A DNA stretch of 64,000 bases from Candidatus Altimarinota bacterium (GCA_027019405.1 JALUWO010000206.1:40001-104000), one strand, 5' to 3'. Shown: positions 1-11,327, counted from the stretch's first letter. The notes: generated from the sequence alone by a model not told the origin. Numbers and translations are program-made.

Positions 1-882
1 TATATTGTATGAATAAAAATTTGAATTTTGTTTTTAATATTATATTTTTGATTTTGATATATAAATCCTAGTCATTTTTCTGATATAGCAAAACATGATT
101 CTTTTTCAATTATTGTTGCTTGAATGATTATATTTGTTGCTTATGAGTGATTTGAACTTATTGCAAATTCAGCAAAAGATGTAATTAATCCAGAAAAGAA
201 TTTACCTAAGGCATATTATATATCAACTATATGAGTTACTATTTTATATGTTTTGATTGCTATTTTAACTGTTTGAACTTTATCTGAAAGTGTCATAGTA
301 AAAACTAGTGATTATGCTTTAGCTGAAGCAGCAAAACCTGCTTTATGAATATTGTGATTTAAATTAGTTTGAATTGCTGCAATATTAGCTACTTTATCAG
401 CTATAAATGCAACAATTTATTGAAATGCCAGACTTTGATATAGTTTAGCTATTGATAGAGAATTGCCTCAATATTTTTCAAAGAAGATATTTGATGATTC
501 ATATTTTTGAGTTATTATATTAGGTGTATTATCTGTTTTTATGGCAAATTTGATTGATTTATCATCTATTGCAATTATTGCAAGTATTTGATTTTTATTG
601 ATTTTTTCATTTGTAAATTTAGCTGCATTAAGAATTCATAAAGAGATAAATGCTAATATTTACATTACTTTTTTTTCTACTGGAATTACATTTTTAGCTT
701 TATTTATTTTGTTGTATAGAACTTATAATTCAAATCTATTAGCAATAATAATTTTTATATTTTTTATATTATTTGCATTGTTATTTGAAGCTACTTATTG
801 AAAAACTAAAGATGAACATTTGAGTATGCTTAGAAATATTAAAAATAAATTTAAAAATACTATAATTAATATACTTAAATAG
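1..882 (+). CDS. APC-superfamily amino-acid permease, 3' part
   Basis: Integral membrane transporter, probably amino-acid uptake. The gene enters the window already open and ends at TAG 880-882, leaving about 293 codons of C-terminal part. The motif FVAYEGFELIANSAKDV around residues 46-62 followed by INPEKNLPKA is the conserved segment of YfnA-like and archaeal APC permeases. Six or more hydrophobic helices follow and the tail is short and basic. Nearly all glycines in the helices are TGA. The family assignment is from motif memory, and the substrate cannot be read from the sequence. The N-terminal helices lie outside the window. Confidence 0.85.
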
Positions 883-996
883 ATTATATTAGAATTATTA
901 AAATAAATTTTACAAGTAGAAAATAATTTTAAAGATTGATTTTTATTTTTAAGGAATATAATTTAGTTAAATTATTTAATTAAATTATATAAAAAT

Positions 997-1227
997 ATGA
1001 AAAAATATATTATAGTATTTATTGCTAGTTTATTTCTTTTTAGTTGTGGTTCAAATATAAAGCTAGATAATCAAAAAAATAATACTTGAGCAAAAAATCA
1101 AGTAAATAAACAAGTAAATGAGAAAAAAGTTTTAGAAAAAACTGGTAGTGTTGAAAAAGTAAATAGTGGAGCAATTGAATTAACTCCAGATGATGAAAAA
1201 ATGATAAATGATTTATTAAATTTTTAA
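997..1227 (+). CDS. Small lipoprotein of unknown function
   Basis: A 76-residue protein with a typical type II signal: positive N-terminus (MKKY), hydrophobic stretch, and lipobox LFSC with the acylated cysteine at residue 17. The mature part is short, rich in Lys, Asn and Val and looks unstructured, with one Gly encoded by TGA. It is probably anchored on the outer face of the cytoplasmic membrane. It stands alone between the permease and a strong terminator, followed by a two-component system; a sensory partnership with that system is possible but not shown. No family recognised. Confidence 0.65.
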
Positions 1228-1241
1228 ACTTTATTTAAACT

Positions 1242-1280
1242 AAAAAGTTATTATATTAACAATAATATAATAACTTTTTT
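1242..1280 (+). terminator. Rho-independent terminator with 16-bp perfect stem
   Basis: AAAAAGTTATTATATT (1242-1257), loop AAC plus three bases, and the exact reverse complement at 1264-1279, ending in a T run. It lies between the lipoprotein and the response regulator, whose ATG starts only 4 bases after the T run. The regulator mRNA therefore has to start inside or upstream of this hairpin, or be leaderless. Confidence 0.8.
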
Positions 1281-1283
1281 ATT

Positions 1284-1946
1284 ATGAAAATACTTGTTGT
1301 TGAAGATCATCCAAAATTAAGAGAAAATATTATTAAATTTTTAAAGATTTCTGGTTATATTGCAGAAGGAGCTTTTAATTGAGAAGAAGCTTTAAAAAAG
1401 ATATCTTTAAATAAATATGATATTATCATACTTGATGTAAATATGCCTATAATGTGAGGTAGAGAACTTATGAAGAAATTAAGAGAAAAATGAGATAATA
1501 TACCAGTTATAGCTCTTACTTCAAATTCTATGCTTGATGATAAACTTGAAATGTTTAATCTTTGAGTTGATGATTATTTAACTAAACCTTTTGAATTTAA
1601 AGAATTAGATGTAAGATTAAAAGCAATTTTAAAAAGAAAAGATAAGAAAATAGAGAAACAAATAAATATAGATTCTATTGTAATTGATTTAAATAATCAT
1701 AAAATTTTTAAAGATGATAAAGAAGTAAGTTTTTGAAATAAACATTTTTTAATAATAGAATTTCTTGCTAGAAATAGATGAATAATAAAATCAAAAAATT
1801 CTATTTTAGAAAAAGTCTGGGGGGAAGCAGAGGAAAATTTAAATTTATCTTCAACAACTTTGGAATCTCATATTTCAGTTATTAGAAAAAAATTATGAAA
1901 AAATTTTATAAAAACTATAAAATGATCATGATATATTATTGAGTAA
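1284..1946 (+). CDS. OmpR/PhoB-family response regulator (system 1)
   Basis: A 220-residue transcription regulator. The receiver domain (residues 1-115) has the acidic pair in VVEDH, the phospho-acceptor Asp in IILDVNMP, a conserved Thr in ALTSN and the Lys in LTKPF. A winged-helix DNA-binding domain follows (about 130-218), ending in the RR-DBD pattern VIRKKLG...TIKGSGYII. It is followed 15 bases later by its histidine kinase on the same strand, so the pair is co-transcribed. The ATG sits directly against the upstream terminator with no Shine-Dalgarno sequence. The signal sensed is unknown. Confidence 0.92.
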
Positions 1947-1961
1947 TAAAAATTTAGTTTT

Positions 1962-3152
1962 ATGAAAATAAGTTATGAAAATAAATTGGCAATAAAAATT
2001 ACAATAGTATTGTTTTTATTATTGATTTTTAGTTTTAGTATTTTTATAGTTTTAAATTATAAATTAGCTTTAAAAAGAGAAAAAAATTTATTTTTAGAAA
2101 ATCTTAAATCGGTTCCATCTGAATATATAATAAATCTTATTAAGTGAGATAATTTACATAATTGAGTTCATTATTGATTTTGAAAAACAATATATAAAAA
2201 AATATTTAGAAATTTTTATGTAAAAATATGAAATAAAGAATTTAAAAGATGAATTTTTATAGAGGATGATATAAAAAATAAAATTATTAATAATTTACAA
2301 AATAAACAAATAAAAGTTTTTAGTTTTCCTGAAGATAAGATATTGGCATATGAATTAAAATCAAAAACTATTACTCTTATTATTTGAAAAAATATTGATT
2401 ATATTTTTGATTCTATTCATAGGTTGATATTAATTTCATTTATTTTATCAATATTTTCATTGTTTATTTTATATTTTATAAGTTTAAAACTTGCATATAA
2501 AACAACTAAAAATATAAAGTTGGCAAATAAAAAACTTCAAGAGTATAATTATAATGTTGCTCATGAATTAAAAACACCATTATCAGTAATAAAATCTGAT
2601 TTAGAATTATTATCTTTAAGTGAAAAAATAGATTTAGATATTATTAAATCTATTCAGGAAGAATCTTTATTTATGCAAGAAATTATTGATTCATTATTGT
2701 TTCTAAGTGAAAATGATAATGTAATACAAAATGATTTTATAGATTTAAAAGAAGAGATAAAAAATATTATTTGAAAATATTTTTCTGAATATAAAAAGGA
2801 CTTTAAAATAAGTTGAAAATATATTTGAAAAATTAAAGTTAATAGAAAACTTTTTGATTTACTTTTAAAAAATTTATTTGAGAATACTATAAAGTATAGA
2901 TGAAGACCTAAAAAAATAAATATTTTTTTAGAAAAAGATAAATTAATTATAAAAAATAAAGTATCAAAAGATATAAAAGATTTAGATATATCTAAAGTTT
3001 TTAATACTTTTTATAAAGCAGATAATTCTAGAAATACAAATTGATATTGATTATGATTAAATATAGTTAAAAAAATTATAAAGATACATAATTTTGATAT
3101 AAAAGTTGAATTAAATAATAATTTTTTTATTATAAAAATAATATTTTCTTAG
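1962..3152 (+). CDS. Membrane sensor histidine kinase (system 1)
   Basis: A 396-residue kinase partner of the preceding regulator. There are two predicted membrane helices, near residues 8-30 and 152-176, with a short extracytoplasmic sensor between them. The dimerisation/phosphotransfer H-box NVAHELKTPLSVI is at about residue 195. The ATPase domain shows an N-box (LLKNLFENTIKY) and G-box (NGYGLGLNIVKKI, glycines as TGA). The C-terminus is short and lacks an extended G3 region. The gene ends at TAG. The CDF exporter starts 8 bases downstream, which suggests one operon and perhaps metal-linked control, an inference from position only. Confidence 0.9.
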
Positions 3153-3160
3153 AAATAATA

Positions 3161-4066
3161 ATGATTAAAAAAAATACATTAGAATCAAAAGCTCCTATTG
3201 TTGCTATGTGAGTAGCAATTTTTTTGGCTATGATAAAATTTATAGTATGAATTTTATCATGATCAGTTGCTTTATTATCTTCAGCTATGGATAGTTTGCT
3301 TGATAGTGGAGTAAGTGTGTTTAATTATTTTGCAATAAAATTTGCTTGAGAGGATCCAGATGAAGAGCATAATTATTGACATTGAAAAATAGAGGGGATA
3401 GCTGCAACTATTGAATGAACTATCATTAGTTTATCTGGTTTATATATAATATATGAAGCTATACATAAAATATTTAATCCTAAGACTATAGAATATATAG
3501 ATTGGACATTAATAGTTATGTTTATAAGTATATTTGCTACATGATTATTGGTATATTTTTTATCTTATGTTTATAAAAAAACTAATAATTTAGTTATAAA
3601 ATGAGATAGTCTTCATTATAAAATGGATTTATATACAAATATTGCAGTTATTTCTACATTGTGAATTATTTATTTTATACCAAGTTTAACTTGGATAGAT
3701 TGAATAGTATGATTATCAATATGAGTATATATTATTCATGAAGCTTGGTGACTTATAAAAGAATGAATTGATTTACTTTTGGATAGGGCATTGGAAGAAC
3801 ATGAAGAAGTAAAAAAGATTATAGATAGTTATTTATGAAAAAATAAATTTGAATCTTATCATTGTTTGAAGACAAGAGCTGGATGAAGTAAGGATAAGTT
3901 TGTAGAATTTCATTTTGTAATGTCTCCTTCTACAACTATTTTAAAAGCACATGAAATATGAGATGAGATAGAAGAAAAAATAAAAAAAATAAATCCTAAG
4001 TATAATTGGCATATAGTTTGGCATATTGATCCTTATGATGATAGTAATATAAATTGATGTAAATAA
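3161..4066 (+). CDS. Cation diffusion facilitator (CDF) metal exporter
   Basis: A 301-residue divalent-metal/proton antiporter of the CDF family, acting in the cytoplasmic membrane. About six membrane helices occupy residues 12-215, followed by a cytoplasmic ferredoxin-like domain (about 215-301). The helix 2 site is SAMDSLLDSG, the loop HNYGHGKIEG has the conserved His-Gly-His, and helix 5 reads DSLHYKMDL, giving the H-x3-D half of the metal site. The C-terminal domain is His-rich (YNWHIVWHIDPYD). It is the third gene of an operon with the response regulator and kinase. Substrate (Zn, Fe, Mn or Cd) is not decidable here. Confidence 0.92.
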
Positions 4067-4069
4067 AAA

Positions 4070-4096
4070 AAGACTTATTATTATAATAAGTCTTTT
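4070..4096. terminator. Bidirectional terminator between convergent operons
   Basis: Inverted repeat agacttatt / aataagtct (4071-4079 and 4085-4093) with A and T runs on both sides. It ends the CDF operon on the plus strand. The stop codon of the minus-strand kinase (4081-4083) lies inside it. Confidence 0.75.
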
Positions 4097-5361
4097 ATAG
4101 TAAAACAAGTTCATTTTCATAATTCACTTTTGATTTCTATTTTCCAATTAAATAATTCACAAATTTTTTTAACTATGGTTAATCAAAGTCAATTTCAATT
4201 ATTATAATATAAGCCTGAATTTTTATTTCTATAAAATCTATTAAATATTTTTTTTATTTCATTTTTTTCTATTCAAATTCATTGATCACATATATTAATT
4301 TTATTTTTATTTATAGAGATTTCTATTGTATTATTACCTTGATTATAAAAAATGGCATTATTTATAATATTTCAAAATAATCTATCTAAATAATATTTAT
4401 TATTTGTTATTTTAAAATTCTTTATTATTTTTAAATTTATAATAATATTTTTTTCTTTTGCTATAGGGGTATATTTTTTTATTAATTCTTGAAAATAATT
4501 TTCAATATCTATTTCTTCTTTTTTTAGATTTAGATTTTCTCATCTTAGAATAAAACTCAGATTTTTAATTATTTCATTTATATTTTCAGTTGAATTTTTT
4601 ATTTGTATCAGTTTATTTAATACTTTTTCATCATTTATTTTTTCTTCCAATATTTCTATATTTGAATTTATTTGCATTAAAGGAGTCTTTAATTCATGAC
4701 TTACATCTTGAATAAAATCTTTTTGTTTTTCTAGTATATCATTATTTTGTTTTATAAAATTATTTATAGCTATTGTTAATTGTCCTATTTCTGTGTTTCA
4801 ATAATTATTTTTTACTAATATATTTTTATTTTTTTTATTATATTTATTTAGAAAATTAATTAAAATATTTAATGGTTCTAAAAATATTTTTGTAAGATAA
4901 TTTATAAAAATTAAAACAGTTAAAATTAAAAATAAATTTAGTATTAATAATATTTTAAAAAAGTCATTTTTAATTATTTTTGATTCTATAAGTTTTTTTT
5001 CAAGTATTATATTATATCATTTATAGTCTCATCTAAAAATTAAATTATCATTTGATATATTAATTCATTTTTTATATTTTGCTTGTATTATTTTATCATT
5101 TTTTCATATGTATAGAAAAAATCATAAGTTATTTATTTTTTCTATTTCATATTTTGGAATTTGTACATAATAATTATTTTTTTCTATATTTATAAAGGTT
5201 TTTATTGTACTATATTCATTTAAAATATTATTATATATTGTATATTTTGTATTTGTTTGAATAAGAAAATATAGTAAAAATAAAAATATATTTACTATTA
5301 TTATTATAAAAATTGTGAATCATATGAATACTCTTTGTTTTATTCAAAATTTTGCTTTCAT
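4081..5361 (-). CDS. Membrane sensor histidine kinase (system 2)
   Basis: A 426-residue kinase. Two membrane helices (about residues 13-38 and 128-150) bracket a sensor of roughly 90 residues, followed by a HAMP-like linker. The H-box DVSHELKTPLMQI is near residue 220. The ATP-binding domain has the N-box FGNIINNAIFY, the G1 box DQGIGI and the G2 box NGLGLTMVKKI, and closes with SELGKGTCF. The last codons run into the bidirectional terminator. It is the second gene of a regulator-kinase operon read leftwards, 16 bases after the regulator. Confidence 0.9.
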
Positions 5362-5377
5362 AAAAAATTATTAAGTT

Positions 5378-6052
5378 TTATTTTTCTTCAAATTTAAATC
5401 ATATTCATCTTATAGTTTTTATAGGATCATAATTAAATCAAGTATTTATTTTAGTTCTTAATGTTTGTATATGACTTCTTACTACATCAGACCATATATC
5501 ATTATTTATTCCCCAAATATATTCTAGTAATTCTTTTTTAGGGATTACTTTATTTTTATTTTTCATTAGATATTCTAATATTTGGAATTCTTTTGGTGTT
5601 AATTCTATAAGTTTTCAGTTTCTTTTTACTTGTTTTAAATCAAGATTTAATTCTATATCTCAAATTTTTATTGTATTTATAGATTCTATATTATTTACCC
5701 TTTTTAAAATTGCTCTTATTCTTAAAAGTAATTCTTTTAGTTTAAATGGTTTTGTTATATAATCATCTCAACCTGCTAAAAATCAAGTTTCTATACTTTC
5801 TAAATCTTCTTTTGCTGTTAGGAAAATTATAGGAGTTTTTATTTCTTCTTTTCTAAGTTCTTTTGCAATTTCAAATCCTGATTTAAATGGTAGCATAACA
5901 TCAAAAAGGAATAAATCATATTTGTTTCTTTTTGATTCTTTATATCAACTTTCTCAATCTTGTTCCCATTTAACTAAAAAATTATTTTCTTCTAGATATT
6001 CTTTTATATTTTCTCAGATTATTTTATCATCTTCTACTAATAATATTTTCAT
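5378..6052 (-). CDS. OmpR/PhoB-family response regulator (system 2)
   Basis: A 224-residue regulator: receiver (VEDDK acidic pair, LFDVMLP phospho-Asp, LTAK, ITKPF) and winged-helix output domain ending RSHIQTLRTKI...IRGIGFKFEEK. It is divergent from the membrane PH-like gene. The shared 150-bp upstream region carries three 11-bp direct repeats, the spacing typical of OmpR/PhoB-class binding, so this protein is the best candidate to bind there and at the matching site upstream of the Bat operon. That link is inferred from repeat architecture and proximity. Confidence 0.92.
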
Positions 6053-6127
6053 ATAATTTTTTAATTAATTATTATATAATCAATATTATTTTTTTTTGTA
6101 AATAATACAATTAAATTTTTAAAAAAT

Positions 6128-6168
6128 AACATAATATTAACATATTCTTGACATAATATTAATATAAT
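6128..6168 (+). promoter_or_regulatory. Promoter with three 11-bp direct repeats abutting TATAAT (site 1)
   Basis: AACATAATATT (6128), AACATATTCTT (6139) and GACATAATATT (6150) lie head to tail at exactly 11-bp phasing, followed 2 bp later by TATAAT (6163-6168). No standard -35 is correctly spaced from this -10, so the repeats occupy the -35 region, as in PhoB-type class II activation. It drives the gene at 6203 and may also serve the divergent regulator. Confidence 0.7.
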
Positions 6169-6202
6169 AATTATTAATTATATTATTTAATTTAATAATT
6201 AT

Positions 6203-6700
6203 ATGTCTACTAACATTACAATAGAAGAGATTAAAAAGAAAATATTTTTAAAAACTAATAAAACATTTATATTATTATTTTTTAAAATATTATTATCAAC
6301 ATTTTTTATAGATACTATTGTTATATTATCTTTTAGTTTTGTTGATTATATTGATATAAAAAATGTTTGATTTTTTAATATGTATTCATTTGAAGAAAAT
6401 ATATTTATATTAGCCTTATTTTTTCATTTGTTATTTTTTATATATTTATTTATATTATGGATAATTGATTTTTATGAAGTAAAATTATGAAAAATAATTC
6501 ATACTAATTGATTATTTTTTAAAAAATCAGAGTCATTTACAATTGGTAAAATAAATACAATACAATTATATCAAAGTTTTTTTTGAAAATTATTTGATTA
6601 TTGAGATATAAGTATATTTTATCATGAAAAAGTATTTATTTTAAAGAAAATACCACATCCTAAAGAATTCATTGATTTAATTGAAATTTTTAAAGATTAG
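6203..6700 (+). CDS. Membrane protein with bacterial PH-like (bPH2) domain
   Basis: A 165-residue protein with two hydrophobic segments (about 22-48 and 70-92) and a soluble C-terminal half. That half reads like the bPH2/YdbS-YdbT fold, with the typical FGKLFDYGDISIFYHEKVF strand pair and the closing helix KIPHPKEFIDLIE. The role is unknown; such domains often sit beside envelope-stress systems. It is transcribed from the repeat-bearing promoter and lies between the second two-component system and the Bat operon, whose own promoter has the same architecture, so co-regulation is likely. Confidence 0.7.
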
Positions 6701-6725
6701 TTTTTTAAAATTTTAACAAAATAAA

Positions 6726-6766
6726 AACATAATCTTGACATTTTCTTGACACTTAGTTATTATAAT
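6726..6766 (+). promoter_or_regulatory. Promoter with three 11-bp direct repeats abutting TATAAT (site 2)
   Basis: AACATAATCTT (6726), GACATTTTCTT (6737) and GACACTTAGTT (6748) are phased at 11 bp, then 2 bp, then TATAAT at 6761-6766. The layout is identical to the site at 6128, including the 2-bp gap to the -10. The start codon of the BatD-like gene follows 31 bp after the -10 box. It is the likely activator-dependent promoter of the whole Bat operon. Confidence 0.72.
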
Positions 6767-6797
6767 AGAATTAAATTTTATTTCTTAACTATTATTT

Positions 6798-7742
6798 ATG
6801 AAGAAGATTTTTAAAATATTTATTTTTATATTAATATTTGTTTATATTATTTGAAATGCTTTTGCTTTTGATGCTCAAATGCAAGTAGATAAAACAAATG
6901 TATGATTATGAGAAACTTTTAATTTGAGGTTTGAAGTTAAAACTGCAACTTGAGGTAATATATCTATAAAGGATATAAAAAATATAAACAATTTTAATAT
7001 TGTTTGAAAAAGTCAATCAAGTAGTTCTGCTACACAGATTGTTGTTGAAAATTGAAAAACTAAATCAAAAAGTATAACAACATATGATTTAGATTTAGTT
7101 TTACAAGCTAAAAATAAATGAAAATTTGAATTATGACCTGCTATTATAAATCAGAATTGAAAAGATATAAAAACTAATAGTGTTAGTGTAAATGTTACAG
7201 ATGTTCCTATTATTAATAATACTTCTAATAATAATGTTGTTAATAGTTGAGTAAATAATTCTCTAAGAAAAAAAACTATAGAAAAATATGATTATAATAT
7301 TATTTATTTTTTATTGATTATTATATGAATAGTTTGAACTTTATTTTATTTAAATAAAAAATGATTATTATTTGATAATAGTATAAAAAAAATAGAAGAT
7401 AATAATATTGATACTGAAAATAATAATATAAAAGATGAAAAAAAGATTACAGATAATGAAGATGAAATAAAAGAAGTAAATATTGAAGAAATAGAAAAGA
7501 CTTTTAGTTATCCTGAGATAAATGATATAGACTTTAATAATAAAATAGATGAAATTTTTAGAAAAAAGTTAGAATCTAAATTTTGAATTTGAAATATATA
7601 TTGATTAACATATGAAGAAATTTTAAAAAAGACTTGAAATAAACAGGAAATTAAAGATGTAGTAGATTTATTAGTAAAAATAAAATATTCAAATGTTATT
7701 TTGGATAAAAATAAACTTTTAGAATTAATAAAAGATATATAA
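6798..7742 (+). CDS. BatD-like secreted and membrane-anchored protein
   Basis: A 314-residue protein. The signal peptide is hydrophobic and ends near GNAFAFDA. An immunoglobulin-like beta domain follows (about 25-135: DKTNVGLGETFNLRFEV), then a linker rich in Asn, one membrane helix (about 172-190) and a cytoplasmic acidic/helical tail. This is the layout of BatD ('oxygen tolerance') proteins, shorter than the usual 500 or so residues. It opens an operon with MoxR, DUF58, BatA, BatB and a TPR protein, which strengthens the call. Its stop overlaps the next ATG (TAATG). Confidence 0.75.
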
Positions 7743-7909
7743 TGGAAATATTATGACATAAGATAAATTATAATTTATATATTAAATATAATTTAACAAA
7801 GAAGGATTTAAAAAAGATTTTTTCAGATATATATGAAAAACATGTAGATTTTTGATATATTTATTGAAAAAATAAAAAAGTTATATGAACTTGGTCATAT
7901 GATATGTAA
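7742..7909 (+). CDS. Small ORF of unknown function inside the Bat operon
   Basis: A 55-codon frame whose ATG overlaps the BatD-like stop, implying translational coupling. The product is basic and aromatic with no signal peptide (begins MEILGHKINYN). Four glycines are TGA codons. No family recognised. The tight junction on the left and only 27 bases to MoxR on the right argue that it is a real gene, but it could be a conserved C-terminal extension split off from its neighbour. Confidence 0.5.
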
Positions 7910-7936
7910 AAATTTATATTATATAATTATAAAAAA

Positions 7937-8953
7937 ATGGAAAAAGAAATAAAAGAAAATAAAGAAATAAAAAATAATAATAAATTTGAAGCAGAAGTAA
8001 AGGAGGCTTCAGATAAAATTGTAGAATTGAAAAATGAAGTACATAAAAAAATAGTTTGACAAGATTTTTTAATAGAAAGTTTAGTAATTGCTATTTTATC
8101 TGAAGGTCATGTATTACTTGAATGAGTGCCTTGATTAGCTAAAACTCTTACTGTTGATACTTTAAGTAAAGCTTTGGAATTATGATTTAATAGGATTCAA
8201 TTTACTCCTGATTTACTTCCAAGTGATTTAATATGAACTGAAATATATAATCAAAAAACTTGAGAATTTGATATTAAAAAAGGACCTATATTTAATAATT
8301 TTATTTTAGCTGATGAAATAAATAGAGCTCCTTCAAAAGTTCAATCTGCATTGTTGGAAGCTATGGCAGAAGGACATATAACTATTGCAAAAAATACTTT
8401 TGAGCTTGAAAAACCTTTTATTGTCTTGGCTACACAAAATCCAGTTGAACAAGTATGAACTTATAAATTACCAGAAGCATGACTTGATAGATTTATGTTA
8501 AAAGTTGATGTTGATTATCCAACAAAACAAGAAGAAAAAGAAGTTTATAAAAAGATAACTTCAGATGAAAAAGTTAAAATAAATAAAATTTTTACTAAAA
8601 AAGATATATTTAAATTACAAAAATTAGTAAAAGATATTTATGTTTCTGAAAATATTTATGATTATGTTTCAGATATAATTGATGCATCTAGAAATCCTAA
8701 AGATTATGATTTATCATGAATTGAAAAATATATTGATTTTTGAATTTCACCTAGATGATGAATTTCACTTATAAATGCAGCAAAAGCTAATGCATTAATT
8801 GAAAATAGAACATTTATTATACCTGAGGATATAAAAAAGATGGCAAAAATGGCATTAGCTCATAGATTAGTATTAAGTTATGAAGCTGTTGCAATGGATA
8901 TTACAAGTTCACAAATAATTGATAATATTTTACAAAATGTGAAAGTTAAATAA
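7937..8953 (+). CDS. MoxR-family AAA+ ATPase
   Basis: A 338-residue AAA+ chaperone-like ATPase. An N-terminal charged helix (1-35) precedes the core: Walker A LLEGVPGLAKT (about 63-73), Walker [11 protein letters not shown] (about 126-135), sensor 1 LATQNPVEQ and the arginine finger region GLDRFML. A C-terminal helical lid closes it. MoxR proteins assist maturation of vWA-domain partners, and here two vWA proteins are encoded just downstream. The next gene starts 16 bases before this stop, in another frame. Confidence 0.93.
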
Positions 8954-9821
8954 AAAAATAAGATTATTAGAGTATAAATTTAAGAAAAATCTTTGAGCAG
9001 ATTTACTATGATTATATAAAACAAATTTTAAATGACAATGAATGGAATTTGCTGAACTTAGAGAATATGCTTATTGAGATCCTATTAAACATGTTGATTG
9101 GAAAACTACAGCTAGAACATGAAAGATGCAAACTAGAATTTATGAGGAAGAAAGGGATTTAAATGTATTATTTTTATTAGATATAAGTGATAATATGGAG
9201 TTTACTTCAGCTAAAAAAACTAAAAAAGATATATCTCAAGAAGTTTTTTACAGTCTAGCTTATAGTGCAATTGCAAATAATGATAATATATGATCTTTAT
9301 TTTATGATGATAAATGATTTTTAGAATTTTTGAATTTTAAAAAATGAGTTTCTCAAATATATAAAATAATTGAAAAATGGGATGAAAATACAAAAATTAA
9401 TAATAAAAATAAGAAATCTAATTATACACTAGATGCTTTTAAAAAAATATCAGATTTGAAATTAAAGAGAAATTTAATTTTTGTTTTAACTACAGATACT
9501 AGTATAAAAAATAGTAATATATTAAGATTAGTTTGAGAAGAAAATGAGATTATTTATATAAATATATTTGATTATTTTGAAAATAATTTAGAAATTCCAT
9601 GAATTGATTTAAAAAATATTGAATTAAATTTATGAATTAATAATTCTATTTTGGATATAGATTTAACAAATAAAACAAAAATATTAGAATATAAGCAAAT
9701 AAGAAATAAAAAAATATGAGATTATAAGATTTTTTTGGAGAAAAATAAAGTTTCATATTTAAAAATTGATAATATAGATAATTCTTATAATAAACTTTTA
9801 GAATTTTTTTCTAGAAGGTAA
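8937..9821 (+). CDS. DUF58 protein
   Basis: A 294-residue DUF58 protein, the usual companion of MoxR. The conserved block EFAELREYAYGDP...VDWKTTART is at about residues 38-60, followed by a vWA-like half with LFLLDISDNMEF (a degenerate metal-site D-x-S). Near full family length. Start chosen at the ATG overlapping the moxR 3' end, followed directly by a TGA glycine. It is probably cytoplasmic and membrane-associated. It likely works with the MoxR ATPase and the BatA/BatB sensors. Confidence 0.9.
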
Positions 9822-9845
9822 ATTTAAAAATAAAAAATATAAAAT

Positions 9846-10313
9846 ATGACTTGAATGACAGATATTTATGGAATACAACCATTATTGTTAGATAATTTTA
9901 TTAATTATAAAATAAGTTTTATTTATCTTATTGTTATAATTTTAATTTTATTATTTCTATATTATATCTATGAAAAAAATAAAATTAAAGTTAGTGTAAT
10001 AGATAATAGTCCTATAATTAATAAAAGAGATTTTTCTATTGATTTAGATTTATTATATGAAAAATATTTATCTGCACAAAGAGAATTATTTTATTCAAAA
10101 TTACTTTGAATTTTAAGAGATTATTTAGAATATAAAACTTGAAAACATATTACTAAGATGACTCTTGATGAATTAAAAAGTTTAAAATTAAATAATAATT
10201 TATATAAGATTATTTCTAGTTTGTACTATAAAGAATATTCAGATAATTCTTTAGATGATAATTTAGATGAGAGAAAAAAATTAATAGAAAAAATAAAAAA
10301 TATAATTAAATAA
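9846..10313 (+). CDS. Single-span membrane protein of the Bat operon
   Basis: A 155-residue protein with a short extracytoplasmic N-terminus, one strong membrane helix (about residues 23-43) and a helical cytoplasmic domain (LLYEKYLSAQRELFYSKLL...). The layout resembles the DUF4381-like small protein often placed between DUF58 and BatA genes, but I cannot confirm the family. It starts 24 bases after DUF58 and ends 7 bases before BatA. It is likely a structural partner of the Bat complex. Confidence 0.6.
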
Positions 10314-10320
10314 TCAATAT

Positions 10321-11295
10321 ATGAATATATTTAGTAACATAGAATTTTTGAATAAGTATTATTTTATATTACTTATAATAATACCTTTATTTATTTATTT
10401 GTATTATAAAAAAAGGAAATATATAAAATTTTCTTATTTTGATGATTTACAAAAAGTTTTTAGAAAAAATAGTTTATTTTTTTACATTAAATTATTTTTA
10501 ATTTCTATTTTAGTATCTTTGATGGTACTAATTATTGCAAATCCTAATAGTATAAATACAGATAAACATATAAAAAAGAATGGTATTGATATAATGTTAT
10601 TATTGGATGTTTCTCCTAGTATGGATACTCCAGATTTAAAACCTAGTAGAATAGAAGTAGCTAAAAAAGTTATATGAGATTTTATTTCAAATGCAAAAAC
10701 AGATAGATTATGACTTGTTGTTTTTTCTTGAAAACCATTTACCTCTATTCCATTAACATTTGATTACAATATTTTGAAAGAAACAATCTCAAATATAACT
10801 ACTCAAACCTTAAGATTGAATTGAACAAATATTTGAGATTCAATATTATTAGCAAAAAATATTTTTGAGAAGCAAATAAAAAAAGAGGACTTTAAAAAAA
10901 GACAAAAAGTTATTATTTTGGTAACTGATGGAGATTCAAATGTTTGAATAGATCCTATTATAGCAGCAAAAGCAGCTAGTGATGATTGAATAAAAATTTA
11001 TACTATTTGAATATGATGAAGAAAACCATTATTTATTAGTTGATTATGAATTATTCCTCCTCTAAATGCTACTACATTGAAAAAAATAGCACAAGTTACT
11101 TGATGAGAATTTTTTAGAGCAGATTCAAATTATAGTTTTCAAAGAATATTTGATAAATTAAAAACTTTACAATCAAATGATATAGAAGTAGAGATAAAAA
11201 AACAATATTCTCAAGAATACTATAAGTTTGCAATGTTATTATTATTTATTTTTAGTATTTATATATTTTTAGTATTTGCAAAAATAGAAAAATAA
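10321..11295 (+). CDS. BatA-like vWA membrane protein
   Basis: A 324-residue protein with two N-terminal membrane helices (about 14-28 and 60-78), a von Willebrand factor A domain (about 88-285) and a C-terminal membrane helix (about 300-318). The MIDAS motif is intact: LLLDVSPSMD (D-x-S-x-S) near residue 93, a conserved Thr in NGTNIGD and VTDGDSNVG. This is the canonical BatA layout. It is probably a metal-dependent protein-interaction module facing the periplasmic or outer side. Confidence 0.92.
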
Positions 11296-11327
11296 ATAAT
11301 TATTTTATTTAAAATTAATAAAAAAAA

